From positions 1 to 63,770 of the forward strand of contig CACWIW010000017.1 of the NCBI GenBank assembly GCA_902761035.1: a DNA stretch of 63,770 bases, read 5' to 3'. The notes beneath the pieces are model-generated. The model searched no databases. It was not told the origin of the DNA and worked only from the letters and a program-made list of their open reading frames with translations. The translations under genes were made by a program, and so were the position numbers. This stretch comes from an uncultured bacterium. Lineage in GTDB: Bacteria; Verrucomicrobiota; Kiritimatiellia; RFP12; UBA1067. This document shows, piece after piece, positions 51,001 through 59,100 of the stretch (the stretch's first letter is position 1; the number at the start of each line of letters is the position of its first letter).

Positions 51001-52399
51001 TGTCCGGCGGCAGAAACGCCGCGTCCAGCTCCGCCTTCGTCGGCTTGCCGTCGTGCTCCACGATGTCCAGCACGCGCTCGGTCGCCGCGGGGTTCTGCTT
51101 CATGATGAACATCCGACCCTGCGGGGTCTCCAGCAGCCCTGGCTCGTTGTGCGGTTTGCCGTCGGAGCCGATGACCTTGTAGTCCTTGCCGCGGTACAGC
51201 TTGTCCGCGATGAACTCCCGCGCCGCCCAAGGCGACGTCAGGATCGCCGCGCCGCCAAGCAGCCCCTCCATGAGGGCTCCTTCCTCCAAGCCCTCAAGCC
51301 CCGCGCCGAGAGTCCGCGAGAAGTCGATGTCATCCAGGCTCTTGCCCTCGGCCACCTGCATCACCGGGTCGGACAACAGGTTCTGCACGCCCATGATGCC
51401 GCCAGCCCTGAGCATGCCCTTGCCGCGCTCGGCCAGCGTGTACTTGATCATGCCGTTGCGGACGCTCCGCGCCAGCGAGTTGAAGCCCTGCGGCGCGGCG
51501 GCGGCGGCCTCGCCCGCCCACTTGGGCATCATGGCCTCCATCTCCTGCGGCATGCCCAGCATCTTGTTGAGCGACTTGTTCTCGAAGAGCTTGAATCCAA
51601 TGAAGTGGATTGCGCCGTTGAGCCCCGCGAGCGCCGCGGCCTCGCCCTTGCTCCGGCCGTTCCCCCGCGCCGTGTCGTAGGCTCGCACCGCCGCGTCGTT
51701 GCCGAACATGAACGGAAGCGCCTTCTGCACCGCCGCACCCGTCGCACGAACCGCGCCGGGAAGCTTCCCCGCCTTGGCGATAAGCCCTGGGCCGCCGATG
51801 CCGAGCAGCGACCCCGCGACGCCGGCGACCTTCTCGCCGCCGCGACCGAGCGCATAGCCCCAGCCGTCGGGGTTCTCGCCGTAGTCCGACTCCAGCGCGT
51901 CGGAGCCGAAGTTGGCGTAGCTCTGGTCGATCTTGTCGGCGAGGCGGTGGATGCCGTCCCAGCCGGTAGCCATGCGGACAGGCGTGCCCGCGAGCCGCAC
52001 CACCCCGGTGGCCGTGCCGAGGACGCCCTGGCCGACGGCCTTCGCCGCCCTTGCGCCGCCCTTCAATCCCTCCAGCGCGGCCTCGCCCACGCCGCCCCAG
52101 AAGCCGGTCTCGCCCTCGCCCTGCTGCCTCGCCCGCGCTATGGCCTGCTCCTTGGTAGAGACGGGGGTGGCGGAGACAGGTGCCGCAGGAGCGGCAGAAG
52201 GTGCAGGACGACGCCATGTTCCGCCACTATCCACAACTCGTTGCAGCTCCTCATCTGTATACTGCGAAAGGTCATCCTCACCTTGCGAATTAGGCATAGG
52301 CTCAGCTGCGGCTTGCTGCGGCTCTTCGCGCCTCCATGTTCCACCGCTGGCGACGACCTTCTGTAGCTCCTCGTCCGTATACTGCGAAAGATCTTCCAT
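45029..52399 (-). CDS. Giant polyvalent internal virion (ejection) protein, 2456 aa
   Basis: The protein is far longer than any other here and has several modules: an N-terminal duplicated DLSQYTDEELQ motif (residues 3-24 and 43-64), a Gly/Ala-rich membrane-active part (residues 95-250), long acidic Pro/Ala/Glu linkers, an HELGGH motif near residue 1298 (HExxGH type found in large polyvalent proteins), coiled regions, and a C-terminal domain from about 1880 (TQYSPEFIVSNLLADHLEAY; INGLYMFANASVQGTVRSVQ) resembling LPD38. Such proteins are carried in podoviral capsids and ejected with the DNA. It starts with AGAGGAGG. Specific enzymatic activity is not proven. Confidence 0.8.
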   Translation of the reverse strand: MEDLSQYTDEELQKVVASGGTWRREEPQQAAAEPMPNSQGEDDLSQYTDEELQRVVDSGGTWRRPAPSAAPAAPVSATPVSTKEQAIARARQQGEGETGFWGGVGEAALEGLKGGARAAKAVGQGVLGTATGVVRLAGTPVRMATGWDGIHRLADKIDQSYANFGSDALESDYGENPDGWGYALGRGGEKVAGVAGSLLGIGGPGLIAKAGKLPGAVRATGAAVQKALPFMFGNDAAVRAYDTARGNGRSKGEAAALAGLNGAIHFIGFKLFENKSLNKMLGMPQEMEAMMPKWAGEAAAAAPQGFNSLARSVRNGMIKYTLAERGKGMLRAGGIMGVQNLLSDPVMQVAEGKSLDDIDFSRTLGAGLEGLEEGALMEGLLGGAAILTSPWAAREFIADKLYRGKDYKVIGSDGKPHNEPGLLETPQGRMFIMKQNPAATERVLDIVEHDGKPTKAELDAAFLPPDMSAEELKKFHDDWRKDLSVEEQRGGDEGILGDHEEMEMAQGPSRTDVDLAGVRARAREIREEERDERQAGQRIEQQAEQMQRAAQEQQAAKEEQDAYDQARAEYEEGRYLAGKPEPAKTTIEIPDEALNQGAAPEEGKTPTQEKPNETGNGAHEAPAQPEEGTARQPEVGEAADAKAPEPPRAEAPREGVVEPRGEETAAEPPKTPQEPPKPAEVGEATPEPEKPAEAVSAAPAEPPAPAERPAERPAVEETPAPREETLVAEPEEKAAPAPTNRLKRADGTDPLAEKGQSKMKFTFHTSVSMLEHQAELALQTGRRSYINDMHQMWREWIEPLNDKALKDLSNKIKSGKYFKGKHNKYVIDAIEEETRRLAEERFGESAAPVPEEPAPEEPAPTNRLRRADGTDPLAEKEAEAETEKAEAKPGAMTAKQKAFRLNAMQKILGRIDPDVAIDPKALRRSQNNPNGFVLKDLKKLDDPANDGWQYELGLSKERADELRKAVHDAYEEQLAASPNRKDKTNETGQDTYSVSASRALERLARNPKSIKQLGIAHEQVLAAMTSAKERGDEQGVKFWEDRLSALNNQIGKLSPSDQNKVLKSIRDTQSMKSAMERKNTQSLESGEGKTLDVAAEDEQIGRAIDEEAVAQTNSIRSGGGKGGALSGNRHLRIDKVDGDELTVTLMDAAGKPRGTAQKMNRTQWEMLGKAAAINDGIDGDPSNPQKGDMLRMSKVEAGTHDYANDADYQKWLKDRGWNDAEPIRERYEREGAKLAAERGKLLLRDANMELNLDREYDPNVDGDGRTIEDPDSGRVVGTFNRETNKLKLFRGATIKTLVHELGGHATLKYAEQLAERGDSRLLDRINRVIDEAETAAPEWVESIRKRYKQGKDESDAAYKARLRDEVWAAIRERNSPEMEKAIKTLQGKAWYNRAWAAFRDAWKGLLSRMGMNRADLSKIDKMSNEEFMDFLDKTMAEGKTLGRLEKGDADMQIKMKSPEGAHLDTARLEDVAEASSSGDSARSLPNSAAERKGGGEENYSVQREARAPRPAGSRILDDVRSKWEKFKEKFLDRLAPAQSVQDEIGGVEEIVGEDGYTDHRRSTDFVAAADKANGREEALTRNLQKKVDQVENDISQAALKGQDTAELLADFDLYAQCKHAAERNRTIAERNGVEYDADYYYGMGKVDRGGERVGLSENIANEIVRELRKKYGDKFSHFEDAQKKLVEINREDIRNRVASGRLSAQDANQYLYRWQDYVPLKTDMAKLEPDGFNSSTASMRRNEFMKARGRGNADIADSPFAASVLQAEQGIRGSVKNELLNVAANLVEHAADKGNAIGEIVRGETLPKGAGWTFTLSDGTKVTAGGSMRLAENRPDVLLFKRNGELMAIRIDKGANGRGLALSKAISGENMGRWGSGTEWVPRMTHWMSAMRTQYSPEFIVSNLLADHLEAYQALVGRYGIKGGSKTFAKMVASEIGNFKALRNYLKTGMMTRDVGEAVRAGLLTKGGVASEGFEGKEQSIRSHIEEFRRKQKKWRDMSAADWAKSGWSNIRDFISFANEMAEYSTRMGIFSALKKQDVPVKDAVKFARDATVNFNRKGTAMPLINGLYMFANASVQGTVRSVQAMRDEHGKELVGLLVGIGVAKAVLDNVLGDDEEREKSGGRSARNLSDYDRKHNVGVPIPGTDMQFAPLRFRGPYAAVPYIAQMAANVALGNQTPEQGAVKLVKELGDQVTDIVGGNGVVNDRGEIDGSLLMQSVAPSVADLIIQLASGKDYKGDERRAKEFDKTTPASSNGKRNTPWVYKKIAQGINAIPVLSGGNENRKGRLDFAPEDIQLIVEFLGAGPARDIGNAASTVQNVAELAKGGSPERTLSQMPFVRRVVKEYPENTTRYYNAIDSYERDKAEFNRTTDLKRRAEFGKAHPQVRPMVVDGKAQSKSRVDALNDRVKELMHLERGEIKNGRKWVERKTPITEAQKKSYHDRRLELQAKVLDILGA
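52208..52393 (-). repeat. Duplicated N-terminal motif in the 2456-aa protein
   Basis: Residues 3-24 (DLSQYTDEELQKVVASGG followed by TWRR) recur as residues 43-64 with three changes, separated by an 18-residue Gln/Ala/Pro linker. This could be a duplicated packaging or docking peptide. Confidence 0.85.
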
Positions 52400-52419
52400 G
52401 CTTCGCCTCCTCTTGCTGA

Positions 52420-54387
52420 TTACTGCATAGCCGTCTGTATTGCGTTATACTTTTTGCGCAGACGTTCGCTTAGCATGGACTCTTGGCGCTTGACATACTC
52501 GTCGTAATCCGCCTTCTTCCAATCCCCACGAGCGACCTTTTTCGCGGCTTCGGCGCGGATCTTCGCCACGCCATCATCATATTCCTTCTGACGGCCCTGC
52601 GTAACATCCGCAATCGCGTTGCCTCTGTCGGTCACTTGCTTTCTGCTGCGAAGCCCGGCAATCTGGTCAAGTTCAACTGGGATGGATTCATTGCCCACAA
52701 GTTCCGCAAAATTCCTGAGCCCCTGGTCGTACTTGCCGGCATAGAGGTCTGCCGTTGACACATCTTCGCCAATCATATCACGGAATTTCTGCATATCCTC
52801 CTTGGGGATGGAGTCGTAGTAGTGTGCGATCTCCTCGTTTGCCCCAGATGCCTGGATGTTCCGTCGCCGATTCATATCCTGTCTGCGGCGACGCTCTTCT
52901 TCGTCTGCGTTCGTTTGCGTTGCGTTCGTTGTATTTGCTTGAACTGCGTCGCTTTGCGTTAGTTGCGTCGTCTGCGGCGTCGGCGTTTGCGTTGCGTTAT
53001 TTTGCGTCTCCGAAGACATTGCGTTCGTTTGCGCTGTCTGCGTCGTTGCGTTCGCGCCACCCTTGCCTCTCGCGGCAAGCAGCGCTGCGGCGTCATTGGC
53101 GCGCTGCTCTGGAACAGTGCCCCCGTTGTTGAGACCGGCCACCCCGTTGGCCATGTCGCCAACCGCAGAGGCGACAGGAGCGGTCGGCTTGATCAGATTG
53201 TGGCGCTCGTCATAGAACTCCCCCTGGCGCTCGTCGCCGTTCACGTCGTAGACCTTGCCGTCCACGACATAGCCGTTGGTCCACGTCTCGTGCCCGTCGG
53301 GATCTCTGCGGATGAGCAGGCTCTGCTCGCGGTTCTTGACATATGCCCTGCGGTTCTGCTCCGCGCTCATTGCGGCAAGGTTGGGGTCTGCCTGCGACTG
53401 AGACGTAAGTGCACGAACTCCGTCGATGATGGCTCTCTGCACCGCGTTCTCGCCGCCAGCCGCCCCGTCTGCCTGCGCCATGCGTAGCCCCTTGAAATAC
53501 TCCATGGCGCGTTTCGAGGCATCTTCCGGCGACAACTGCACCTTGACCGGCTCCGGGCCGTTTACGCCGTCCACCATCTTGATGTTGCCCTCCTCGTCGC
53601 GCTCGTAGTCGTTAAGGAACGCTTCGGCAAGCTTTGGCGCCCTGGTGAAGAACGTCGCCGCATCCACCGGCTTGTCGCCCTTGTTCGCCTTGTCGAGTTC
53701 TGCAAGCAACTTGAGCCCTTCGAGCTGAAGTTTCTTACTCGAATCAGATGCCTGGGTATTTACCGTCCCCTGAATCCACTGCGGCGAATAGCCAGTCGAA
53801 GCAATCTGCTCCGGGGTATACTTACCGTCGAGGAACCGCTTGACGAACTTATTGGCGTTCCTGTAGTCCCCGCTCTGCACCATCGCGCCAAGCGTATCGA
53901 ACGGCGACACCATCCCCATCGGAGCCATCTTGCCGTCCTTGCCTATTCCGAGCGAAATGAACGTGCCGTCCTTGGTAAGCGTTCCGCCGACGAAATTAGG
54001 GTGGCCCAGCTCCATGCCGACGGACGGCGCAAGTTCCCTCGGCACCATGCCGCCATTGTTCATCGCGTGGCCGACGATGCTGCCGAGCGTGGCGCGTCCC
54101 CTGCGGGCGCGGTCAAGCCGCTGCGCGGTCGCGTTGGCGACGATGCCGTTGAACCCCTGGCGTATGGCGTCGTCCTCGCTCCAGGAGGCGAGGTTGAACC
54201 CGGTCTCGGGTCCCGAATACGAACGCGAGATGTTGCCGTTGTCGTCGGCCGAGAATACGCTTATGGAGCTGCGCGGACGCCGCTGCCAGTCCTCGCCGCC
54301 GTTCGGGACGTAGACCACCTGGCCCTTCCCCCTCCTGACGCGCTCGTTCATCCAGTCCCTGTCGGTCATCGTTGATGTTCTTGCCAT
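52420..54387 (-). CDS. Internal/structural virion protein with NTQ-rich region, 655 aa
   Basis: The first 340 residues are a mixed domain (NGGEDWQRRPRSSISVFSAD; GNISRSYSGPETGFNLASWS). The middle carries a low-complexity Asn/Thr/Gln run (ATQTPTPQTTQLTQSDAVQA). The C-terminus is charged and helical (YDEYVKRQESMLSERLRKKY). It lies between two other internal-protein-like genes, so it is probably an ejected or core protein. The start has AAGGAGG. No family name is assigned. Confidence 0.65.
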   Translation of the reverse strand: MARTSTMTDRDWMNERVRRGKGQVVYVPNGGEDWQRRPRSSISVFSADDNGNISRSYSGPETGFNLASWSEDDAIRQGFNGIVANATAQRLDRARRGRATLGSIVGHAMNNGGMVPRELAPSVGMELGHPNFVGGTLTKDGTFISLGIGKDGKMAPMGMVSPFDTLGAMVQSGDYRNANKFVKRFLDGKYTPEQIASTGYSPQWIQGTVNTQASDSSKKLQLEGLKLLAELDKANKGDKPVDAATFFTRAPKLAEAFLNDYERDEEGNIKMVDGVNGPEPVKVQLSPEDASKRAMEYFKGLRMAQADGAAGGENAVQRAIIDGVRALTSQSQADPNLAAMSAEQNRRAYVKNREQSLLIRRDPDGHETWTNGYVVDGKVYDVNGDERQGEFYDERHNLIKPTAPVASAVGDMANGVAGLNNGGTVPEQRANDAAALLAARGKGGANATTQTAQTNAMSSETQNNATQTPTPQTTQLTQSDAVQANTTNATQTNADEEERRRRQDMNRRRNIQASGANEEIAHYYDSIPKEDMQKFRDMIGEDVSTADLYAGKYDQGLRNFAELVGNESIPVELDQIAGLRSRKQVTDRGNAIADVTQGRQKEYDDGVAKIRAEAAKKVARGDWKKADYDEYVKRQESMLSERLRKKYNAIQTAMQ

Positions 54388-54408
54388 AGCTTTGTCCTCC
54401 TTATGTTG

Positions 54409-55956
54409 TTATGCCTCTGCGTTCGGATCCCAGATCCACTGCGCGCCGTCGGCGTGGCTCGCCTTGCCGTGGGTGACATCTACCCATGCGCCGGTCGGGT
54501 CGTTGCCGCTCGACGAAGAGCTGTTGACGCCGCTTCTCACCCCCCCGCCGCCTACGCTGTGGCCGCCGCCGCCGTTGTTCGCGCTTATCTCCTGCCCCGC
54601 CGCGCCGAGGTAGTACCGCGCCGCCGCGTCCATCGCCGATGCCAGCGTCCCGTAGCTCTCCACCACCGTGCGGTTCGCCGTGTTGAGGTTCGAGAGGTAC
54701 TGGTTCTTGACCTGCGCGTTGCCCTGGTAGACCTTTGCGGTGTCGTTGAGCGCGTTCGCCTGGCTGAGCGTAAGGCTTGCCGCGTCCTTGTACATGCCGC
54801 CCTCCGTGTCGATGCCGGAGATTGCCCGGGAGCGCGCGTTGGCGGCTTCGCTTTCCGCGTTCGCAGACGCGCTGAGGACACTCGCCGCGTCCTTCTCGAT
54901 GTCTGCCGCCTTGCCGTACAGGGACCCCGCGCTGGCAATGGCGGTGTTGCCGAGGCCGAACATGTCTGCCGCGCTCTTGTAGAGGTCGCCCATCGCCTCC
55001 TGCACCTGCGCGGCGCGAAGCTGGTTCTGCCCCGCCTTGTCCTCTGCGTCGATGCCGGAGTTGAACATCGTCGTGCCGGTCTGCATCATCTGGTTGGCGA
55101 GCGTGCCGATCTTTTCGAGGATGCTCCCCTGCATGCTGTAGCCCTCCTTGCGGCCCTTGCTCGCCGCCGCAGCGGTAGCCGTAGCCAGCGCCCGCGCGAG
55201 GTTCTGCCGCAACGTAGCCGCCGCGCCGCTCGTAAGGCTTCCCCCGCGCCGCGCAATCTCGCGCATCGTCTGCGCGTTCGCATTCTCCATCTGCGCCTGG
55301 GTGTCAGCCATCGACCTTGCCGCGTAGGTCTCGGGGTTCACGGCGTCGAATATCTGCCGCCAGTACGCGGCGTTGGCGCTGGACGCCGGGTCGAGGTTGC
55401 GGAGGCCGGTCGCCTGGTCCAGCTCGCTGTTTGCCCGCTCAACCATGTCGTGGCCGTGGCCGAAGAGGTGGTCTGCGAGGCTGGAGAGGCTGTCCGAGTA
55501 CGGCTGCATCCCGGCGGCTATCCCCTGCACCTGGCTGGCGAGCGCGTCGGTCTGGCCCACTCTGCCGAGGAGCGTGTTGCCGAGCCCCGTCAGCTGCGGC
55601 GCATACGCCGAGACGTCGCCGGCCTTGCCCTGAAGGAGCGACGAGAGGTTCGACAGGTTGCTGGCGCTCTGGGAGATCCCGCTGACCTGCGTACCCACCT
55701 GCGGCACGAGCGACTTGAGCGCGTCCACGTCTGCGGTGGCGCTGTTCACTATCCGCGCCGAATCCCCCGCGAGCCGGCTTGCGTTGCTGAGTATGCTGTT
55801 TATCTCGTTGCCGATGCTCTGCGCCTGTGCGAGGCCGCTCTGCGCCGCGCCGACGCCGCCCTGCGCCGCGCCCGTTGCCGCGTTCGCGCGGTCTGCGCCC
55901 ATTCTCAGCATCGCCTCCAGCGAGGCGTCTGGCGTCGATCCAAATGCGTTTGCCAT
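54409..55956 (-). CDS. Ala/Ser-rich coiled virion protein, 515 aa
   Basis: It is almost entirely helical and rich in Ala, Ser, Gly and Gln (TGAAQGGVGAAQSGLAQAQS; SQSASNLSNLSSLLQGKAGD), with a Gly/His/Ser tail (NNGGGGHSVGGGGVRSGVNS). It resembles internal core or tape-like helical proteins of podoviruses. The start at 55956 has a GGAGG site and follows a 56-aa gene. Confidence 0.65.
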   Translation of the reverse strand: MANAFGSTPDASLEAMLRMGADRANAATGAAQGGVGAAQSGLAQAQSIGNEINSILSNASRLAGDSARIVNSATADVDALKSLVPQVGTQVSGISQSASNLSNLSSLLQGKAGDVSAYAPQLTGLGNTLLGRVGQTDALASQVQGIAAGMQPYSDSLSSLADHLFGHGHDMVERANSELDQATGLRNLDPASSANAAYWRQIFDAVNPETYAARSMADTQAQMENANAQTMREIARRGGSLTSGAAATLRQNLARALATATAAAASKGRKEGYSMQGSILEKIGTLANQMMQTGTTMFNSGIDAEDKAGQNQLRAAQVQEAMGDLYKSAADMFGLGNTAIASAGSLYGKAADIEKDAASVLSASANAESEAANARSRAISGIDTEGGMYKDAASLTLSQANALNDTAKVYQGNAQVKNQYLSNLNTANRTVVESYGTLASAMDAAARYYLGAAGQEISANNGGGGHSVGGGGVRSGVNSSSSSGNDPTGAWVDVTHGKASHADGAQWIWDPNAEA

Positions 55957-55959
55957 AGC

Positions 55960-56130
55960 CTATGCCCTCCTCTGTTGTTCGCGCACCGCCGACTCAGTGG
56001 CCTTGAGCCGCTTGTCGAGCGAGCGCATGTTCTCGTTTAGTTTCATCAGCGCGTCCCGCGTCTGCGGATCGCGGATATTGGCAAATGGTATCGCCCCGTG
56101 CGGGAGCGGTCTGGTTGTTATCTGCTTCAT
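55960..56130 (-). CDS. Small basic coiled protein, 56 aa
   Basis: MKQITTRPLPHGAIPFANIR and QTRDALMKLNENMRSLDKRL, then a basic end. The start overlaps the stop of the 1465-aa gene, and its stop is just before the next ATG. It may be a small tail adaptor. Easily missed because of its size. Confidence 0.6.
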   Translation of the reverse strand: MKQITTRPLPHGAIPFANIRDPQTRDALMKLNENMRSLDKRLKATESAVREQQRRA

Positions 56131-59100
56131 GTTGCAAGCCCCTCTCCTGATGTTCCGATTATAATGGCGTCAACCTCGGCGGCGTTCTCCACCTCCACCT
56201 GGAAATACCGTTCCGGGCGGATATGCCTCCCCTCGGGAGTGACGTAAGGAAGCCGCCGCATGTCCTGGCTCTGCAAGCGCCGGTCTTTCTCGCCCACCGC
56301 GAAGTCCACGACGCCAGCGGAAGGTGCCTGCGCGTTCGGCGACGAGAACGACTCGTACCTGAAGCGCGCCAGCGGATATGCCGGCTGGTCGTCGTTGAGC
56401 GTCGTCGCGTCCACCCGGACGCTTGTGAGGTTAGCCGGCTTGGAAAGCTCGTACACCTTCGACTTCCACGTGAGCTGCTTGCGCTTCGCCGAGCCCTCCC
56501 ACTTGTAGAGCGCGAACGACCCGAGCGAGAACTTCGCGTAGACGCGGTGCGGGTCGGTGCTGCCAGCGGGGAATGCCGGCATGATGAACTCGTACCTTAC
56601 GCTCTTGGAGAGCAAGGTGCCCCCGCTGGCGGCGGAATACCACCCGTCGAACTTGTAGCCGTTGTCGGGTATCGCATACGCAACCGCCGGACGCCCGATT
56701 TCGTAGGTGCCGGTCTCCGAGACGTCCGTACTCGTGACGTCCTCGGCGTTAAGCACCTTGGCGACGCCGCCGACCTGCGAACCGGGCTGCGACACCACGT
56801 CGGCGACGAGCTTGCGGTGGCTGACGTCGCCGAAGTCCACGACGAACACGCAGTTCTCGTCGATGACCGCGCTGAACGGCATCTCGCCGGAAATCTGCAC
56901 CTCGTTCAGGACGGCGCCACCGCCGACGGAGCTCTTGCCGGGATAGCCGCGAACCACGCGCTTTACGCCGGTGGTCTGCGTCTGCGTCTGCGTCAGCGTC
57001 GCGTCCACGCGCCTTATGCCGGTCACTTTGTAGTAGACGCCTTTGGCCTGGTAGGGCGGGTTGAAGCCAACGGCGTCCTTGTATGCCTGCCAATTGGTCA
57101 GCTTGTCCACCTCGCCCTCGGTCTCGACGAGCGCGAGGGTGCCGTATGGGTCTGCAAAGTCGTTGTAGCTCCTTGTCGCCGCGTTCCGCTGGTAGAGCGC
57201 AACGTAGAAAATCTCGGCGGTCGCCGCGAAGTACGCTATGAGGACGGTCGCGTTCCCTACCACGTACTGCGCGTTCGCGGCAAAGCCGGGGATCCTGTCC
57301 GAGTCCGCATGGGAAGTGCCGCCCTCGAACCAGCCGTTGAAGTGCGTGTTGCCGTTCGTCTCCTTGGCGAAAATCGAAATCGTGGAGCCGATGATGTATT
57401 TCACCTCGGCTGGGAGGTTGGGGAACTGCGGCCCCTCATTGCCGTTTGCCCCGACCGCGATGCCGCCCTTGACCCCCTCCTCGCTGCCGTTGTCCACGAT
57501 GAACTTCACCTTGGCTCGCATACGGGCGTAGAGCGTGGTCGGCTCGGTCACTTCAGCCGTGAAGGACGCATCGGTAGACACTGGCTGTTCATTTGGGTCG
57601 CTTGGCGTGGCGGACTTGAACCATCCGGCAAACTCATAGTTACTGGAGAACCCTTCCGGCGGATTGGAAATGCTAAACGTCCATGTAGCGGAAAGCCCGT
57701 AACCTACGACGATGCTCGTATTCGTCGCGCCGCCGGACGATACCGTCACCGACAGCGTTGGCGCGTCTTCGACACTGCTGATCGCCGATGCCGTCGCCGC
57801 GTCGATCTCAGCCGCCGCCTCGAACGTCCTGCGCTGGTAGTTGGCCGTGAGTACGATGTTTGACGACGCCACCGGCACCACAATCACATTACCCTCCTGA
57901 CTAACGGGCGTTACCGCCTCGGGGTCGTAGCCCCAAGACAGGAACGCGCTCTTGGACGTTTCCGCCGGAGCCACTACCCGCACCTTCTTGTCCGTCCCGT
58001 CCACAAAAGACATCGTGGGGCGCAGCAAGGCGTCGTCTTCGTTGAGCGGGTTTTCGCCGTTCACCACCTGGACGTATACGAACGAGTTGTTCCAGGTCTG
58101 CGGGCTTGTTTCGTTGGCGGCAAATGTATAGTTCGCGGTGAACTTGGCAGGAGCGCCGGAGGCCGTAGACTGACGAGAGAGGGCCTTGCCGCCATACGAA
58201 ATCGGGATATACCACTTGTACGCCTTTAAGCTCACTGGCTTCATCGTTGCCGTGATTCTGTATTCGCCCCCCGCATACGCCGTGAACGGCTCAACTTTAA
58301 CAGATTCCCCCGATTTCAGCGCGTCAAGTGTATGAGGGAAACCAGCGATCTCGTCTCCGCTCAGTCCGGCTACGGCATCTACACGGATATCCCAGCTTGA
58401 AGAGAAATGTCTGGCGGTAATGCTATACGCGATGCGCTCCCAGTTCGCCGTCAGGACGATGCGATTGTCGCCCATAGTCGGGTTTGCCTCCTGGTTAGCC
58501 GAGGTTAGGTTCTTCACCCAGACGCTGCCGGAACCATTGCTGATTTTGTCACCGTCCTTGAGTTGGGTAGTCGGATTATTGGTTGTCCCCCACTTCGCCA
58601 CCGAAGAATCAACGCCACTCACAGTCCAGCCGGTGAACACGTAGTTCTCCCGCGTCGGCGGCGAAATTTCCACGACTTCATCATAGGCAGGATGTAGAGA
58701 AGCCCACGCCGTCTCGTCGTCGAAGTTGATGTAGTAGTTATGCGCCGTCCACTGCGCGGTGTAGGTTACGTCGTTGTCGGGCACTGTTGTGGCGACAGCC
58801 GGAGACCAGATAGTACGATCATAGCCAGTGCGCGTCACCGCTGGCGCGGTTATCGTCGCTCCATATTTCATCGACTTGCTCCAGCCCCCCGTTCCGCCGT
58901 TCGCGTCGAATGTCACCGTCCATGAATGAATATCCCACAATGCGTAGAGCTTGAATACCGGCGGATTGCTTGGATTGTAGGTAGCAGGAGTCAGAAGATT
59001 GATGACGGACTGCCCGTCGGTATAGTCCGTCCCTGTGCCATCATACTTCGTATTCCACTTGACAAATGTATACCCTGTCCTCGCAAACGAGTTCAGCCTT

